Below are positions 20,522-30,860 of a stretch of DNA of 64,000 nucleotides, piece after piece. The notes beneath the pieces were generated by a model. It saw only the letters and a list, made by a program, of their open reading frames with translations, had not been told where the DNA came from and made no database searches. A program made the translations under genes and the position numbers. The DNA is from Glebionis coronaria (Eukaryota > Streptophyta > Magnoliopsida > Asterales > Asteraceae), in NCBI GenBank assembly GCA_025667525.1, contig CM046876.1, positions 26,623,224-26,687,223 of the forward strand, written 5' to 3'. Each line of letters begins with the position of its first letter. Position 1 is the first letter of the stretch.

Positions 20522-20828
20522 AAGAAGAGAAGATGAAGACTTTTAGTTGTTTCAAAGTATACATGTTGGTAAACATGTTTTGTGACGTTAAACATTTGCT
20601 TCCTCTTATTTTTATCTTGGATGTGTATTAACTATATTCTACTTGTTTGGATTATTTGTTATTTATCCTAAATGTTTGCCATTGTGATTTGCATAGCTTT
20701 GTTTTTCCTATGTGTTAGTTAGCTTCCTAGATTTTGGTCAGTAGTTAACTTTGGCTTGAAAATCCTTTGATAAAAATCTGGGCTAACCAAAATTTGAGGT
20801 AATACCACTTTTGAACACCACTGGTCGC

Positions 20829-20891
20829 GGTTCCTTATCAACCCACGGTACCTTATTGATAAGGAACCACCGCCCTTAGATAAGGAACCGT
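20829..20891 (+). repeat. Inverted repeat GGTTCCTTATCAA with further copies
   Basis: GGTTCCTTATCAA (20829-20841) pairs perfectly with TTGATAAGGAACC (20856-20868) across a 14-base loop. Another ATAAGGAACCG follows at about 20881. A related cassette lies at 22217-22266. Confidence 0.7.
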
Positions 20892-21137
20892 CGGCTACTG
20901 TGTCCGACAGAATCTTTACTTTACACTATTTTCCTTAATCTGTGTAAACCTTGCTTGATTCTTTGCAAAAACCTGTACATTTCCTAAACTAGGTTAGCTA
21001 AATTCATTGTTCACATAAAATGTTTTTAACCCATTACTAGTTTGGATAATCCCTTCACCCTTTTAAACCCACCTTGCTAGCCATGTTCTTCACACATCAA
21101 ACCTTCTTCCTTAAACCATAAACCCTTCATCTCAAAC

Positions 21138-21560
21138 ATGGTTTCTACAAGAAGCTCAAACTCATCCAAAACCTCCACCACAAAGAACAATCTTAAGATT
21201 AAGATTAAAATGGCTAAACCCAACTACTCACCCTTTCACACTCCCAAAAATGAGATTGTCTCAATTCTCATTTCCTCATCAAACCCACCACCTCTTGCTC
21301 CATGCAAGACTTCATCAACCCATGGAACCAACCATTCTCATGGTTCTACCTTCTCTTCATTCCAATCTAGGATGAATGAGCTTTCCTCACCCTTCACTCC
21401 AAGTAATCTCTTGAATGTGACCACCCAACCACAACCCATCCAAAGCATTCCCATTGCGAATGACTTTGATGATACCATGGTGACTTCACCATTTACCCCT
21501 CCTAACTCACCCTTTTCACCCTTGGAGAGCTTGCCTCCACACTCACCCACATCACCCTAG
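21138..21560 (+). CDS. Proline/serine-rich hypothetical ORF in a retroelement
   Basis: A 140-codon frame starting MVSTRSSNSSKTSTTKN, basic at first, then rich in Pro, Ser and Thr. I recognise no domain. It ends at TAG 21558-21560 in a proline-rich stretch that would remain open a little further, suggesting a premature stop. It sits about 2.2 kb upstream of a copia-type polypurine tract and 1.4 kb LTR, in the interval where SIRE-like elements keep extra, fast-evolving ORFs. Expression is not supported by anything here, and codon content is biased by low complexity. Confidence 0.35.
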   Translation: MVSTRSSNSSKTSTTKNNLKIKIKMAKPNYSPFHTPKNEIVSILISSSNPPPLAPCKTSSTHGTNHSHGSTFSSFQSRMNELSSPFTPSNLLNVTTQPQPIQSIPIANDFDDTMVTSPFTPPNSPFSPLESLPPHSPTSP

Positions 21561-22216
21561 GAGAATACACCTCCTCCACCTCCACCTCACTAAAACACTC
21601 CAAACTTGGGTGATCCTAGCTTTTATGTGTATTTTATGCATAATAGCACTAATTGCCCTTGTTGCCTCAACAACTTCTATCTCCTTGATATCCTAAGAAT
21701 GGAGATGATTGGGGCTCACATATAGTTGCAAAGCTTTTTGTTGAGTCTCTTTGCCAATCATCCTCCTAGGAGATAAATGATGATTTTCCCTAATAAGTTT
21801 TTCATTAAACCAAGCCAAGGAAGACTTCTAATCAAGACCTAGCTTTTAATCTAGTTTTGTTTTTTAGATAGTTATTGTCTTTCTTTATGTATTTCTTTCA
21901 GGAATATTGTATGAGAATTAATTACGGATTTAGCATTGTGTGCTTCTATCTTTTTGTGGACACTAATCAACTTTAATTCCAAATTAAAATTGAACCTAAA
22001 TCTATCACAACCTCTAAAACTTGACTAAAATTGGTTCAAAATGTTATCCAAAATTTTGTCACCCTTTGTCAAGACATTCTTGGTGAATGTGTTGCTTTTA
22101 TGCAACCCTAGCAAAATTTAGTGCTAATAGAGGTAAAATTCCAAGATTTGCAATTTTTTGAAAAAGTCTTAGTTTTTCTCAAAACCCTGGAAAATCTAGA
22201 TTTCAAGTCCACTGCA
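21561..22216. other. Internal retroelement sequence, decayed
   Basis: No intact frame. Short coding-like stretches (for example around 21615-21700, with CPCCLNNFY) suggest continuation of the ORF that ends at 21560. Confidence 0.35.
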
Positions 22217-22266
22217 CGCGGTTCCTTAAAGAACGTGCGGTTCCTTAAGTGATAAGGAACCGCCGG
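22217..22266 (+). repeat. Second GGTTCCTTA cassette
   Basis: GCGGTTCCTTAAAGAACGTGC is followed by GCGGTTCCTTAAGTGATAAG and GAACCGCCGG. The left GGTTCCTTA can pair with TAAGGAACC. Like the copy at 20829, it is preceded by CCACTG and precedes a Ser/Pro-rich ORF. Confidence 0.6.
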
Positions 22267-22467
22267 TCCCTATAAGGTACCGCGCATAGAAAGCCACTTT
22301 TTGGCTCGTTTTTGGTCTTCCTTCATCACCCTATTCCCAGTCAAGATTCCATGTTTACTCAATTTGGCTAAACATTCCTTGACACTTTACTTTTGTTTTT
22401 CAAACCTTTGCCTTGTATACTTTCTTCTTATACCTTAACCTTGAGATTTCATTCTCACACCTCAACA

Positions 22468-23022
22468 ATGCCTATCTCTCTCTTTCATAACCTTGACATT
22501 TCTTTGTCACAAACCTCCTCACCCAAAGATTCCTCATCAAAGCTTTCAAAGAAACCGAAAATATCAGTTAAACCTATTTGGATCAAGAAAAATGAACCCT
22601 CTTCATCCAAACCACCCAAGAACCCCACCTTCTCTCCAATCAAGTATTGGAATGAGACCTACTCCATTAACCCAATCACCGGAGAAAAGGAGAATCTCCC
22701 CCCACCACCAAAACCCTTTGACACCCCTCAACTCAATGATCTTTCAACCTTCCCAAATCTCACAAGGCATTGTGAAAACATTACCTACCCACTCTCCTCA
22801 CCACCACCAAACCCTAGGTGTGATGGCCTTCCCCCATCAACCGAATTTGTGTTGCATCATGGATCCTCGTGTGCTTGTTGTCGATTTCAACAAATTGAAC
22901 TTGCTCATGTGTATGAGAAGTTAAATTTTCTTGAATTCCTCCTCACTCGACCTCCTCTCAAAGTCTTCGTTCCCGTGGACAAAACTTCGAATGATGCATC
23001 GTCGTCTTATTTTTCCTACTAA
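22468..23022 (+). CDS. Ser/Pro-rich hypothetical ORF in a SIRE-like retroelement
   Basis: A frame open from 22393; the methionine at 22468 begins MPISLFHNLDISLSQTSSPK, giving about 184 residues. Features: a basic Lys/Ser region, IKYWNETYSINPITGEKENL, a proline-rich middle, and a C-terminal part with HHGSSCACCRFQQIELAHVY and possible helix LNFLEFLLTRPP. The CACC motif matches CPCC in the decayed stretch near 21657, so this ORF and the one at 21138 may be diverged duplicates. I do not recognise a family. Position between retroelement coding sequence and polypurine tract fits the extra 3' ORF of SIRE-type copia elements, which is inference. Confidence 0.4.
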   Translation: MPISLFHNLDISLSQTSSPKDSSSKLSKKPKISVKPIWIKKNEPSSSKPPKNPTFSPIKYWNETYSINPITGEKENLPPPPKPFDTPQLNDLSTFPNLTRHCENITYPLSSPPPNPRCDGLPPSTEFVLHHGSSCACCRFQQIELAHVYEKLNFLEFLLTRPPLKVFVPVDKTSNDASSSYFSY

Positions 23023-23748
23023 AGGGCTACACTCCATTGGAGTCAATAAAACTTTAGTTGTTTTAGAGTCATTTTTTCTAATCAATCTTGGAAAATTATC
23101 ACTATTAGACTAGCTTGTGCTTTGTGGTTTATTTTCCATATCTTTTGCTTTAGATACACATATTGTGTGTATGACTATCTACTTTGCTTGTCTTTTTCAT
23201 ATTTATGTAATATGAAATCTTTGTGTTGTGTTTGTTTTCTTTATTTGATCCTTATCTCTTTCTTTTGAGTTGGGCGTCGTTAATCTTTACAATTGTTTAT
23301 GGGTAATTCCATCAATTCTAAATTTTAACCCCTTGACAAATTTATCATCTTTATTGGTTGGATGTTTCCTTTCTACCTCCATTCCACCAATTGAACCTTG
23401 ATTTTGTCATTTACCTCTTTGGACATACTTAGCAAATACTTGCTTCTAATTTGAGATTTCTTCTCCTTCTCCCTCTCAAGTTACTTAGTAGGTAGTGATC
23501 ATATATACATTGGTGTTTCTTTCCTTTCTACTAACCTTTGTGTAGCATGTCACCTTTGCTCATACACTTGGTGCCCCAAGCAAGGGGGTGCAACCACCAA
23601 GGGGGAGCTACTAGCAAAGTCTGGATATCTTCAAAGACTTGTGCTTACCTTTTTGCTACGACAAGGGGGGATAAATGATAGTGATAAACTCGTTAATAAT
23701 TCGATATTTTGTGTTTCTAAGTAAATGAGTTTATAGTTTGTCGTAATC
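23023..23748. other. 3' untranslated internal region before the polypurine tract
   Basis: No gene seen. Contains G-rich purine strings (CAAGCAAGGGGGTGC, CCAAGGGGGAGC, ACAAGGGGGGAT) at about 23580-23670 in addition to the tract at 23749. These look like auxiliary polypurine tracts. Confidence 0.45.
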
Positions 23749-23762
23749 AAAAAGGGGGAGAT
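23749..23762 (+). other. Polypurine tract (SIRE-like)
   Basis: AAAAAGGGGGAGAT immediately precedes TGTTAATGCAA, the LTR start. This wording is typical of SIRE/Maximus copia elements. Confidence 0.75.
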
Positions 23763-25176
23763 TGTTAATGCAAGTGATGCCTAAAAACATTATTAGTGTT
23801 AACTAATCTTTCTTAGTTTTGATCACAACAAACTATACAACACATTTAGTGTAAAACACAAAACGAATTATTTAACTAACACTTTCATCAAGGTAATAAT
23901 CATATCACTAACCTTACTTAATCTTACATAGTGATCATCAAAATGATTATCCTTAAAACTCATTTTTGTTAATATGACAAAAGATTTTTAATAAACTTCT
24001 TTTTAAGAAAATATTTTATTAAAATGGAAAATGTAAATTTGAAAATGGACTTTGTCTTCTATAAATAGTGGCTCAAATCTCATTTTCCAACAAGCCTCTT
24101 GGACGTTTTTCTCAGCCCCCTTTCTCTTTTATATAGCATAATCATTAGTAAATGATCACTTAAAGTGTTAAGGATGTTTACATATGATTATCCTCTTGAT
24201 CCCCTCCTTTACCTTGTCCAATGAGAAGATCACTCACTCACTAGTGTTTTGATAAAGATGAATCCATGAATTAGTCATGTTCATCATGTTAGCCTTTTTA
24301 TTTTTGTTAATCCATTTGTATTTATGAAATACTTGGATTAGTTGTGTTCATCCAAGATATTTGTAAATACTTAGATTTGTTGTGTACATCCTTTGCATAT
24401 GTGTTTGCTTGGATTTGTGTTGTGTAGATCCAAGCTACATGTGTGTACTTGGATATGTCTAGTTGAGTTGTAATAGATTTGTGTAGTAGTTCTCACTAAA
24501 CTATAAAGTGATGTGGTTGTGTCTTGTGAGTTCTCACTAAACTTGAAAGTGATTAGTAGTTGTGTTGTGTGAAGTTCTCACTTAGCTTCAAAGTGAAGAG
24601 TCGTGAAGATTGGTTCTAGCTTTGGATTAGAACTAGACATCTAGCCTTGTGTCGTTAAATGGTGAAGTAGGCAACGTCGTGAAGATTGGTTCTACCTTGA
24701 CATTAGAACTCGACATCTAGCCTTGTGTCGTTAAATTGTGAAGTAGGCAACGCTGTGTAGATTGGTCCTAGCTAATGATTAGGTCTCGATATTTAGCTTA
24801 GTGTCGGAAAATAATGTAAGCGACGATGTAAGGCTTTCTCCGCCAAGAAGGGAGCTTGTGGATATAGTGGAAATCTCGAGTAGGTGTACTCGAGGAGTGG
24901 AGTAGAAACGAGGATAGAGCCTCGTTGTCGAACCACTATAAATCTTGGTGTCTTGTCACTAGGTTGTCTCTTTCCTTACTCTTTACTTATGTCATTATCA
25001 TTATACTTACCTATTACCATTGCTAATGCACTTGAATTGAACCTAATCATTATGCAACTTAACTTTAAGTAAAAGATAGTTTTGATACACACTTAATTCA
25101 AAGTAATTTAAATTAGGTGACAAATTGAAGAGAAACTATTCAACCTCCCTTCTAGTTTCTACACATTGCATTAACA
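23763..25176 (+). repeat. 3' LTR of a SIRE-like copia element (1,414 bp)
   Basis: Starts TGTTAATGCAA and ends TTGCATTAACA, an 11-bp perfect inverted terminus. No matching 5' LTR is in the window. Contains ATAAATAG near 24060 and tandem repeats at 24600-24830. The frame at 24884-25072 is not supported as a gene. Confidence 0.8.
24600..24830 (+). repeat. Three tandem units of about 76 bp inside the LTR
   Basis: Units start at about 24601, 24677 and 24753 (TCGTGAAGATTGGTTCTA, TCGTGAAGATTGGTTCTA, CTGTGTAGATTGGTCCTA). Each continues with ATTAGAACT.GACATCTAGC and TGTCGTTAAAT. The third unit is the most diverged. Upstream, 24300-24470 has looser repeats of ACTTGGATTTGTTGTG. Confidence 0.7.
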
Positions 25177-25262
25177 GTGGGAATATAATGAAAACAGTAG
25201 GAATAAAATGCAAGCAGTGGGAATAAAATGCAAGCAGTGGGAACTTAAGACTAACGGTGGGA
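25177..25262 (+). repeat. Short tandem repeat of about 20 bp
   Basis: Four to five copies of GCAGTGGGAATAAAATGCAA with degeneration at both ends, starting right after the LTR end at 25176. Confidence 0.7.
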
Positions 25263-26820
25263 ATTATTTAAGTTTGGTTAAATCATTTTATAAATAAGTT
25301 TAAAAAATAAAGTTAAATATATTGTTATTTTATTATTTAATTAGTAAGACTAAATTGATTTTAACTTTGTCATTTTAACTACTTAAAAGTCGGATTTAAT
25401 TTATGATTTAAATTAATGATTTATTTCAAGAAAACTAAATTGGAAATCTTTCTATTTTAGGAAACTTTCTGTTTACAACAGGTTATATTTATAGTAATAT
25501 CGGGATTATTAGAACACAGTATAATACACAGTGACCATAAATAAGTATATACTAACCAATAAACATTTAAAGATCAGTCGGGTTATCAGAAATACACCAG
25601 ACAGCAGATTAATCAGATTATACATAAACTGTAGTACAAGAATAAAATAAATTAAACTAAGAACAAATGAAAATTGATAATAGTAAACAGTAATCAGTTA
25701 ACTTAATTTCGCGTACGTTATTTATGTAGTAACCATGAAGTCGGATAGATCTTTCAGCTTTCAGTCTTATTTCATTACTGGACACGAGGTACGGATTTTC
25801 CGTCCTTCAATAAGGACTTCTTTTCTATGCATGATTAGGATTCCCCGTCTGCAGCCAAATGTTTTCCCGTGTATATGTTTTAAGCTTATCAATAATCATG
25901 TTAATAACTAAATAAATTGCCTGATCATTATATACAAGCATGACCAGTTTATGTACTAGTTATGGAGGTACCGTAACCATGGCACTAGAGGCACCGGTGT
26001 CGTGACTCACATGCAGGAGAGTGATATCCTGCATCGTCCCACTCATGTTCAGTTTTGCCATTTTATCAGTATGTTTAGTGGGGCATATGGATGCATCCTA
26101 GGCTTATCAGTTTACAAGTTATCAGGGTGAATGTGGTGTGTGCTCTACCTCCTTCACATTGGAGCTGATCCCTCCACCCAGTACAGTTATTTAGAGGTCG
26201 CCCCTCTACAGTTATTTAGAGGTCACCCCTCTACAGCATGATGAGGTCACCCCTCCAGTTATTCATGCACCGTTGTTACAGCACATGACCTATATAAGCT
26301 ATGGAAATTAAAATACAGTAAATGCATGTTTTCAGATTTAACAGATAACAGTTCAGCTTTATTATTTATAAATCAGACTTTACAGATTATACACAGATTT
26401 CCGCTGCAACTTTACTTATCAGACTTGCAGCTCCAGTATTTCATCATCTGTTTCATTTCAGTAATTCCTTATCATGCTTTATATCCGTTCACTGAGCGTT
26501 ATGCTCAGTCATAGTTCCCTTTCATGTTCTAACGGCAGTTACACCAGGACGCTCTTAGGATTCTGAGAGCATGTGCATTTGGATGGAAGCTATCCAGACT
26601 TCTTACGTTATGTACTTACATTATTATGCTTATTTGGACATTGTTTATTCCTTTCCTTCAGTATTTTTACTTTTCATGTTTTGGGCTTATGTTTGGATTG
26701 CCGATGTTTGATTCCGGTATTTCCTTTATGGTCAGTTAATGTTTTAGGACATTTACCTTATTATTTGTTGACACGCCATAAATACACGTAACGGTCCACT
26801 TATCCAAGTGGGGTGTTACA
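25263..26820 (+). repeat. Gypsy LTR fragment
   Basis: Ends GTGGGGTGTTACA, like the end of the Tekay-type LTR at 58603 (GGGGGTGTTACA). The region has LTR-like promoter-rich, gene-free content, including a doubled CAGTTATTTAGAGGTCRCCCC (about 26184-26240). The left boundary is not defined and no primer site follows, so it may be a solo or truncated LTR. Confidence 0.45.
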
Positions 26821-28186
26821 CTTTGAATTGCTCATTGAACCAGTATTTCTACTTCGACATGCCCATCGTAGTATGAGCAAAGTCTAGAAATTATAGTATC
26901 ATATAACTCGCTACTCGCTAGCTAGTATGATAAAATTGGCTCACATCATATGCTCATAAACACATTTAGGTTGATTAGTCATGGTAATGTACTGGCCTAT
27001 ATGATTCTATTTGATCAAAGTTGTAGCGTTGTGACTCCGATCCATACCTAACCACTTAACTTAAAGAAAACGTAAATTGGCCATTGATGTTTGATAATAC
27101 AAGCTATCGTATCTTTATATATGTGAATCCACGTTGGCCATTGGTGCTTTTCATCTTTAGGTTTTAATGGAGTAGCTAGCTTGATTTGATGCAAACCAAA
27201 GTATACTTGACACTTCTTCAAAGAATTATCATCTCAAGGACAATCAATCTTTTAACTTTTTCCTAAATTGGCAAAAGGCACTAAAGACATAGTACTAATG
27301 ATTCATGATGTTTGTCCCAATCAAAACTTGCAAGATAACTATGGCTTTCATGTTCGGCATTACTTATTCGATAGTACATCTTTCACTTTCTAAATTACCC
27401 CATATATTATTGTGCATGTGAATGTACATGCCTTCACAATATTTATTAAGAATTGAAACACGCTAAACCCAGACTGTTGGTTCACGAAGAAGTTCAGTTC
27501 TCTTGAAAGAATGGTACATTTTGTTATGTAACTTGGATACTCAACCTGGGACAATGCCCAATAAAAGACCTAGACTCGCGTATCTCTCAACTTTTTTCCA
27601 ATATACGAGTAATATTTATTCTGAACAACAACGTATAGTACGCACGAATAACGTATAAAAATATCAACATATCTTGAACGAAAGTAAATATAGAATAAAG
27701 AAAAGTATATTGATATGTTAGTAATTTAATACTTAGTTAAATTATAGAAAAGCGTAAAAGATGCTTTTATGAATAATTTGCTACCATCATATGTTATGTA
27801 AAATCCACTGAGCACCATACTATCAAAATTCACAGTGTACATATCAACTCCCTTTTTGAATACAAGCATGAGACTAGGAGAAAAACATGTTCTTTGTTGT
27901 TTTTGCCGACTATAAGTGCCCCCATCAACCTTATGATTTTTAGAAGACATGTATGAGACCAGACGATTAATCACGCATGGAGCGATGGTGTAAAATAGTG
28001 TTTTGTGTATGCGATTTACTTTATGTATATATATATATGGGTGTAAATTAAGTGAAAGTGAAGACAATTAGTGGTTTAAATTATTAAATATTAAAATATT
28101 TAATATATTTCATTGAGCTTTATAGGTAGACGTATTTTTGGCTAACAATATTATTTATTTGTATACAAAGTGTTTGTGAGATATGT
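26821..28186. other. P450 upstream region, nothing recognised
   Basis: No supported gene. A 113-codon minus-strand frame (27726-28067) has no family that I recognise and is probably chance. ATAT microsatellite at 28026-28040. Confidence 0.4.
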
Positions 28187-28335
28187 ACATGGTGTAGTGG
28201 TAACAATTTCTCCGTTCAAAAGGTTAATCTACTAGTGAACTGTGATCAGTAGAGAAGTTCTACCTTGATATATAGTTCTTTTGGTAATCATAGTTTTTGA
28301 CATTTTACCAACGAATTCGAGGTTTGAATCCACCG
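28187..28335 (+). mobile_element. Possible tRNA-derived SINE remnant in the P450 upstream region
   Basis: TGGTGTAGTGGTAAC at 28190 resembles a Pol III A box and GGTTTGAATCC at 28321-28331 a B box. Spacing (about 120 bp) is longer than in a tRNA, so an internal insertion or coincidence is possible. No target duplication was identified. Confidence 0.3.
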
Positions 28336-28423
28336 TTAAACATATGAAAGCTCACTTACTCACCAGGTAGGTGTGACCACAAAATCTCCAAAAGGGCCCC
28401 GAATAAGATTTAATATAAGCCTC

Positions 28424-28430
28424 TATATAT
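28424..28430 (+). promoter_or_regulatory. Candidate TATA box of the P450 gene
   Basis: TATATAT lies 63 bp upstream of the ATG at 28493, in CCTCTATATATGATG. Position is plausible for a plant core promoter; the start site is inferred. Confidence 0.45.
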
Positions 28431-28621
28431 GATGTGTTATGCTCTTGTTTACATAAATCAGGAAACATACAAGCCAAGCTTCATATTTAACAATGGCTGC
28501 TTTTGGGGAGATTATACTAGTACTCATCCCTCTTATCATTGTCTTCTTCCTTGCCACATTTGGAAAATTCAAGTCAAACCTCCCTCCCGGTCCTCGTGGA
28601 CTTCCCATAATTGGTAACTTG

Positions 28622-28638
28622 CACTACAAGAAAATAGC
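28622..28638 (+). repeat. Left terminal inverted repeat of the CACTA element
   Basis: CACTACAAGAAAATAGC, preceded by TTG. Confidence 0.93.
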
Positions 28639-29080
28639 CTTTTAGCGTCGTATTTTAGCGACATTTTCATACTAGTCGCAAATAGCGACCTGTTAGCGAC
28701 ATGTTAGCGACATCCTCTTCATCAATGTCGCAAAATATGTTGCAAATCATGTCGCAACATTTATGATCGCAAATTATGTCACAAACTATATCGCTTTTTT
28801 TGCGATACTTTAAGAACATATCGCAATTGACGTCGCTATTTTTGCGATACTTGAAGAACATATCGCAATTGAGGTCGCTAATTTTGCGACATTTAAGAAC
28901 ACATCGCAAACGAAGTCGCTAATTTTGCGACATTTAACAATACATCGCAAATCAAGTCGCTAATATTGCGACATTTATGAATACTTCGCAAACGTAATCG
29001 CCACTGTTGCGACTTCAGATTAACAAATGGCTAATTGTGTCGCAGATTTTGCGACGTACTTGAAAGTCGCTATTTATACG
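28639..29080 (+). repeat. Left subterminal repeats of the CACTA element
   Basis: Dense array of GTCGC and GCGAC words in both orientations, such as ATCGCAA...GTCGCTAATTTTGCGAC about every 50-60 bp. Such arrays bind the TNPA-type protein in known En/Spm elements; here that role is inferred. Confidence 0.85.
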
Positions 29081-30093
29081 CAATAATGCGTATAGATTTT
29101 TAGTTACTTCATAACTTATATAGATAATGAGTCTTTTAAAAAAGTTATTACAAATGTATGTTAACGTAACTACGAGTATAAACTCATTTTTATAACTCCA
29201 TATGTCAGTTTAAATGACTTGTTAGTTTGACATGTTTTCAAAATAAGTATAAGCGACAAACTAAAACTTAACCGAAAACCGATTAAAGAAAATTTGATTT
29301 GATAACCGAACCAAAGTTAATCTAAAAAAACAAAAATCGAACCAAAGCTAATCTAGCCGAACTCTAGTAAATAATTTAAGTCTATTTTCTTAAGTTTTAA
29401 CCCGAACTAAAACCGAAAATAATATATAATTATATAAAACCAAAAATTAAACCGAGTAAAGTTGGTTTGGTTTCATTAAATTTTACTTGGCTCGATTTAT
29501 CAGTTCGATACGATTTTTAAATTTTACTCGACGTTAATTTAATCATTTAATCATTGTTTTTATAATTATATTATATTTTACTTGAAAAAATAGAACCCGT
29601 TAAAAAATAGAACGAGCTCATTCGGTTAAGAATATTCACCCCGTTTATATCCAATCATTTAATCATTTATTTATCCAATCTCTTTTTTTTTCAAACTCAG
29701 AAACACTAAATCATCGGATAACCATCACCCCGTTAAATATGGATCTCGGTACCACCATAACACCGCCGACCGGATAACCACCGTAACAACACCGCTCACC
29801 ACCTTCTTCTCCGGTACAAATTCTAAATTAGCTGTTTAGATTTGATTTGATTGTTATGAGCTGAATTGATTTGATTTGTTATGATTTGATTTGATAAATT
29901 AGTTGTTGATTTGATTAATTGTTGAACTTATTTGTTAGGATTATGGCTTATTTGAAAAACGTATAAGGCATAAGCTGATTTATTAGCTTGAGCTTGGCTT
30001 ATTAGAGTTTATGGTTTATTTAAGGTCTGTTTGTTTCGGCTTATATGTGGCTTGTGAGCTTATTTGAGTTCGGCTTGTATTATATAAGCCCCA
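29081..30093. other. CACTA internal spacer
   Basis: No gene recognised. Between about 29260 and 29520 there are repeated ACCGAA/AACCGA words. Around 29690-29820 there is an ACC/CCG-rich stretch resembling a gene leader, not assignable. Confidence 0.4.
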
Positions 30094-30185
30094 ATTTTCC
30101 AGCTTATTTTGAGAGTTGAGGGCTTATATAACTTTATCCTAATAAACTTATATAAGCCAACAACTCTTAAAATAAGTTGGAAAAT
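30094..30185 (+). repeat. Foldback with 37-bp arms
   Basis: Arm 30094-30130 (ATTTTCCAGCTTATTTTGAG...) matches the inverse of 30149-30185 at 33 of 37 positions with an 18-base loop. It could be a MITE remnant or a small-RNA hairpin. No target duplication was established. Confidence 0.75.
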
Positions 30186-30860
30186 CGAAGTCAATTGCGA
30201 TTTAGCGCTCATACCTAGCCGCGTCATCTCTAAGTAAGATGTTAGGAGATATTGTCTGTACAAATTTCAGTGATATGTTTCATGCATTTCATAAGCTAAT
30301 AAGTTTGCACAAGTCTGTAATAATCCATAATTAGGCGTTTCATTAGTTAAAGCATAAATACACAAAATCGATATGTCAATTTAGGCCTACTCATATGTTA
30401 TAATAATATTTTTGAATTAGTTAAAACGCGGCTTATTTTTATTGTAAGACTAATTGATATGGAGAGGATGTATGGTCTCATCTATGATATTTACACAAGA
30501 ACTTGCAACTAGCTCTGTACTACACAATTCACAGTAACCATGAAAAAAGGTGTAATTACTAGTTTATTACTTACGAAATTGTGGTATTACCAAGTTTGTA
30601 GCAGGCATGTCATGTTGCATTATTAAATATGAGTATATGACCTTTAGTTGTCGTGACACAACTTTAAGTAAATTGTTGACTTATTTAAATCCCATGATCA
30701 GCAACTTTAAGTAAATTGCCGAAAAACTTCTGTAGCACTCTCTCTTATATCACATGATCAGCTCCATAACACTTATTTAAATCCCACTAAGTAACGCGTT
30801 TATGGCTTAAATTCTCGTCTTTATTTGTTTGTAGCTTTCACAATATATGTGCTTTATTGT
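30186..30860. other. CACTA internal spacer upstream of the callose synthase segment
   Basis: AT-rich, no gene recognised. It may include captured intron sequence of the callose synthase gene, but no exon could be read before 30861. Confidence 0.35.

Noticed and set aside
23580..23680. G-quadruplex-forming runs
   Set aside because: There are several GGGGG runs, but they are separated too irregularly; they are better explained as auxiliary polypurine tracts.
27726..28067. 113-codon minus-strand frame upstream of the P450
   Set aside because: No recognisable family, no supporting neighbours; overlaps AT-rich sequence with an ATAT microsatellite.
28639..29080. CRISPR-like array
   Set aside because: Regular 50-60 bp spacing of TCGC words, but they occur in both orientations, at both ends of a CACTA element, in a plant genome. 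These are subterminal transposase-binding repeats.
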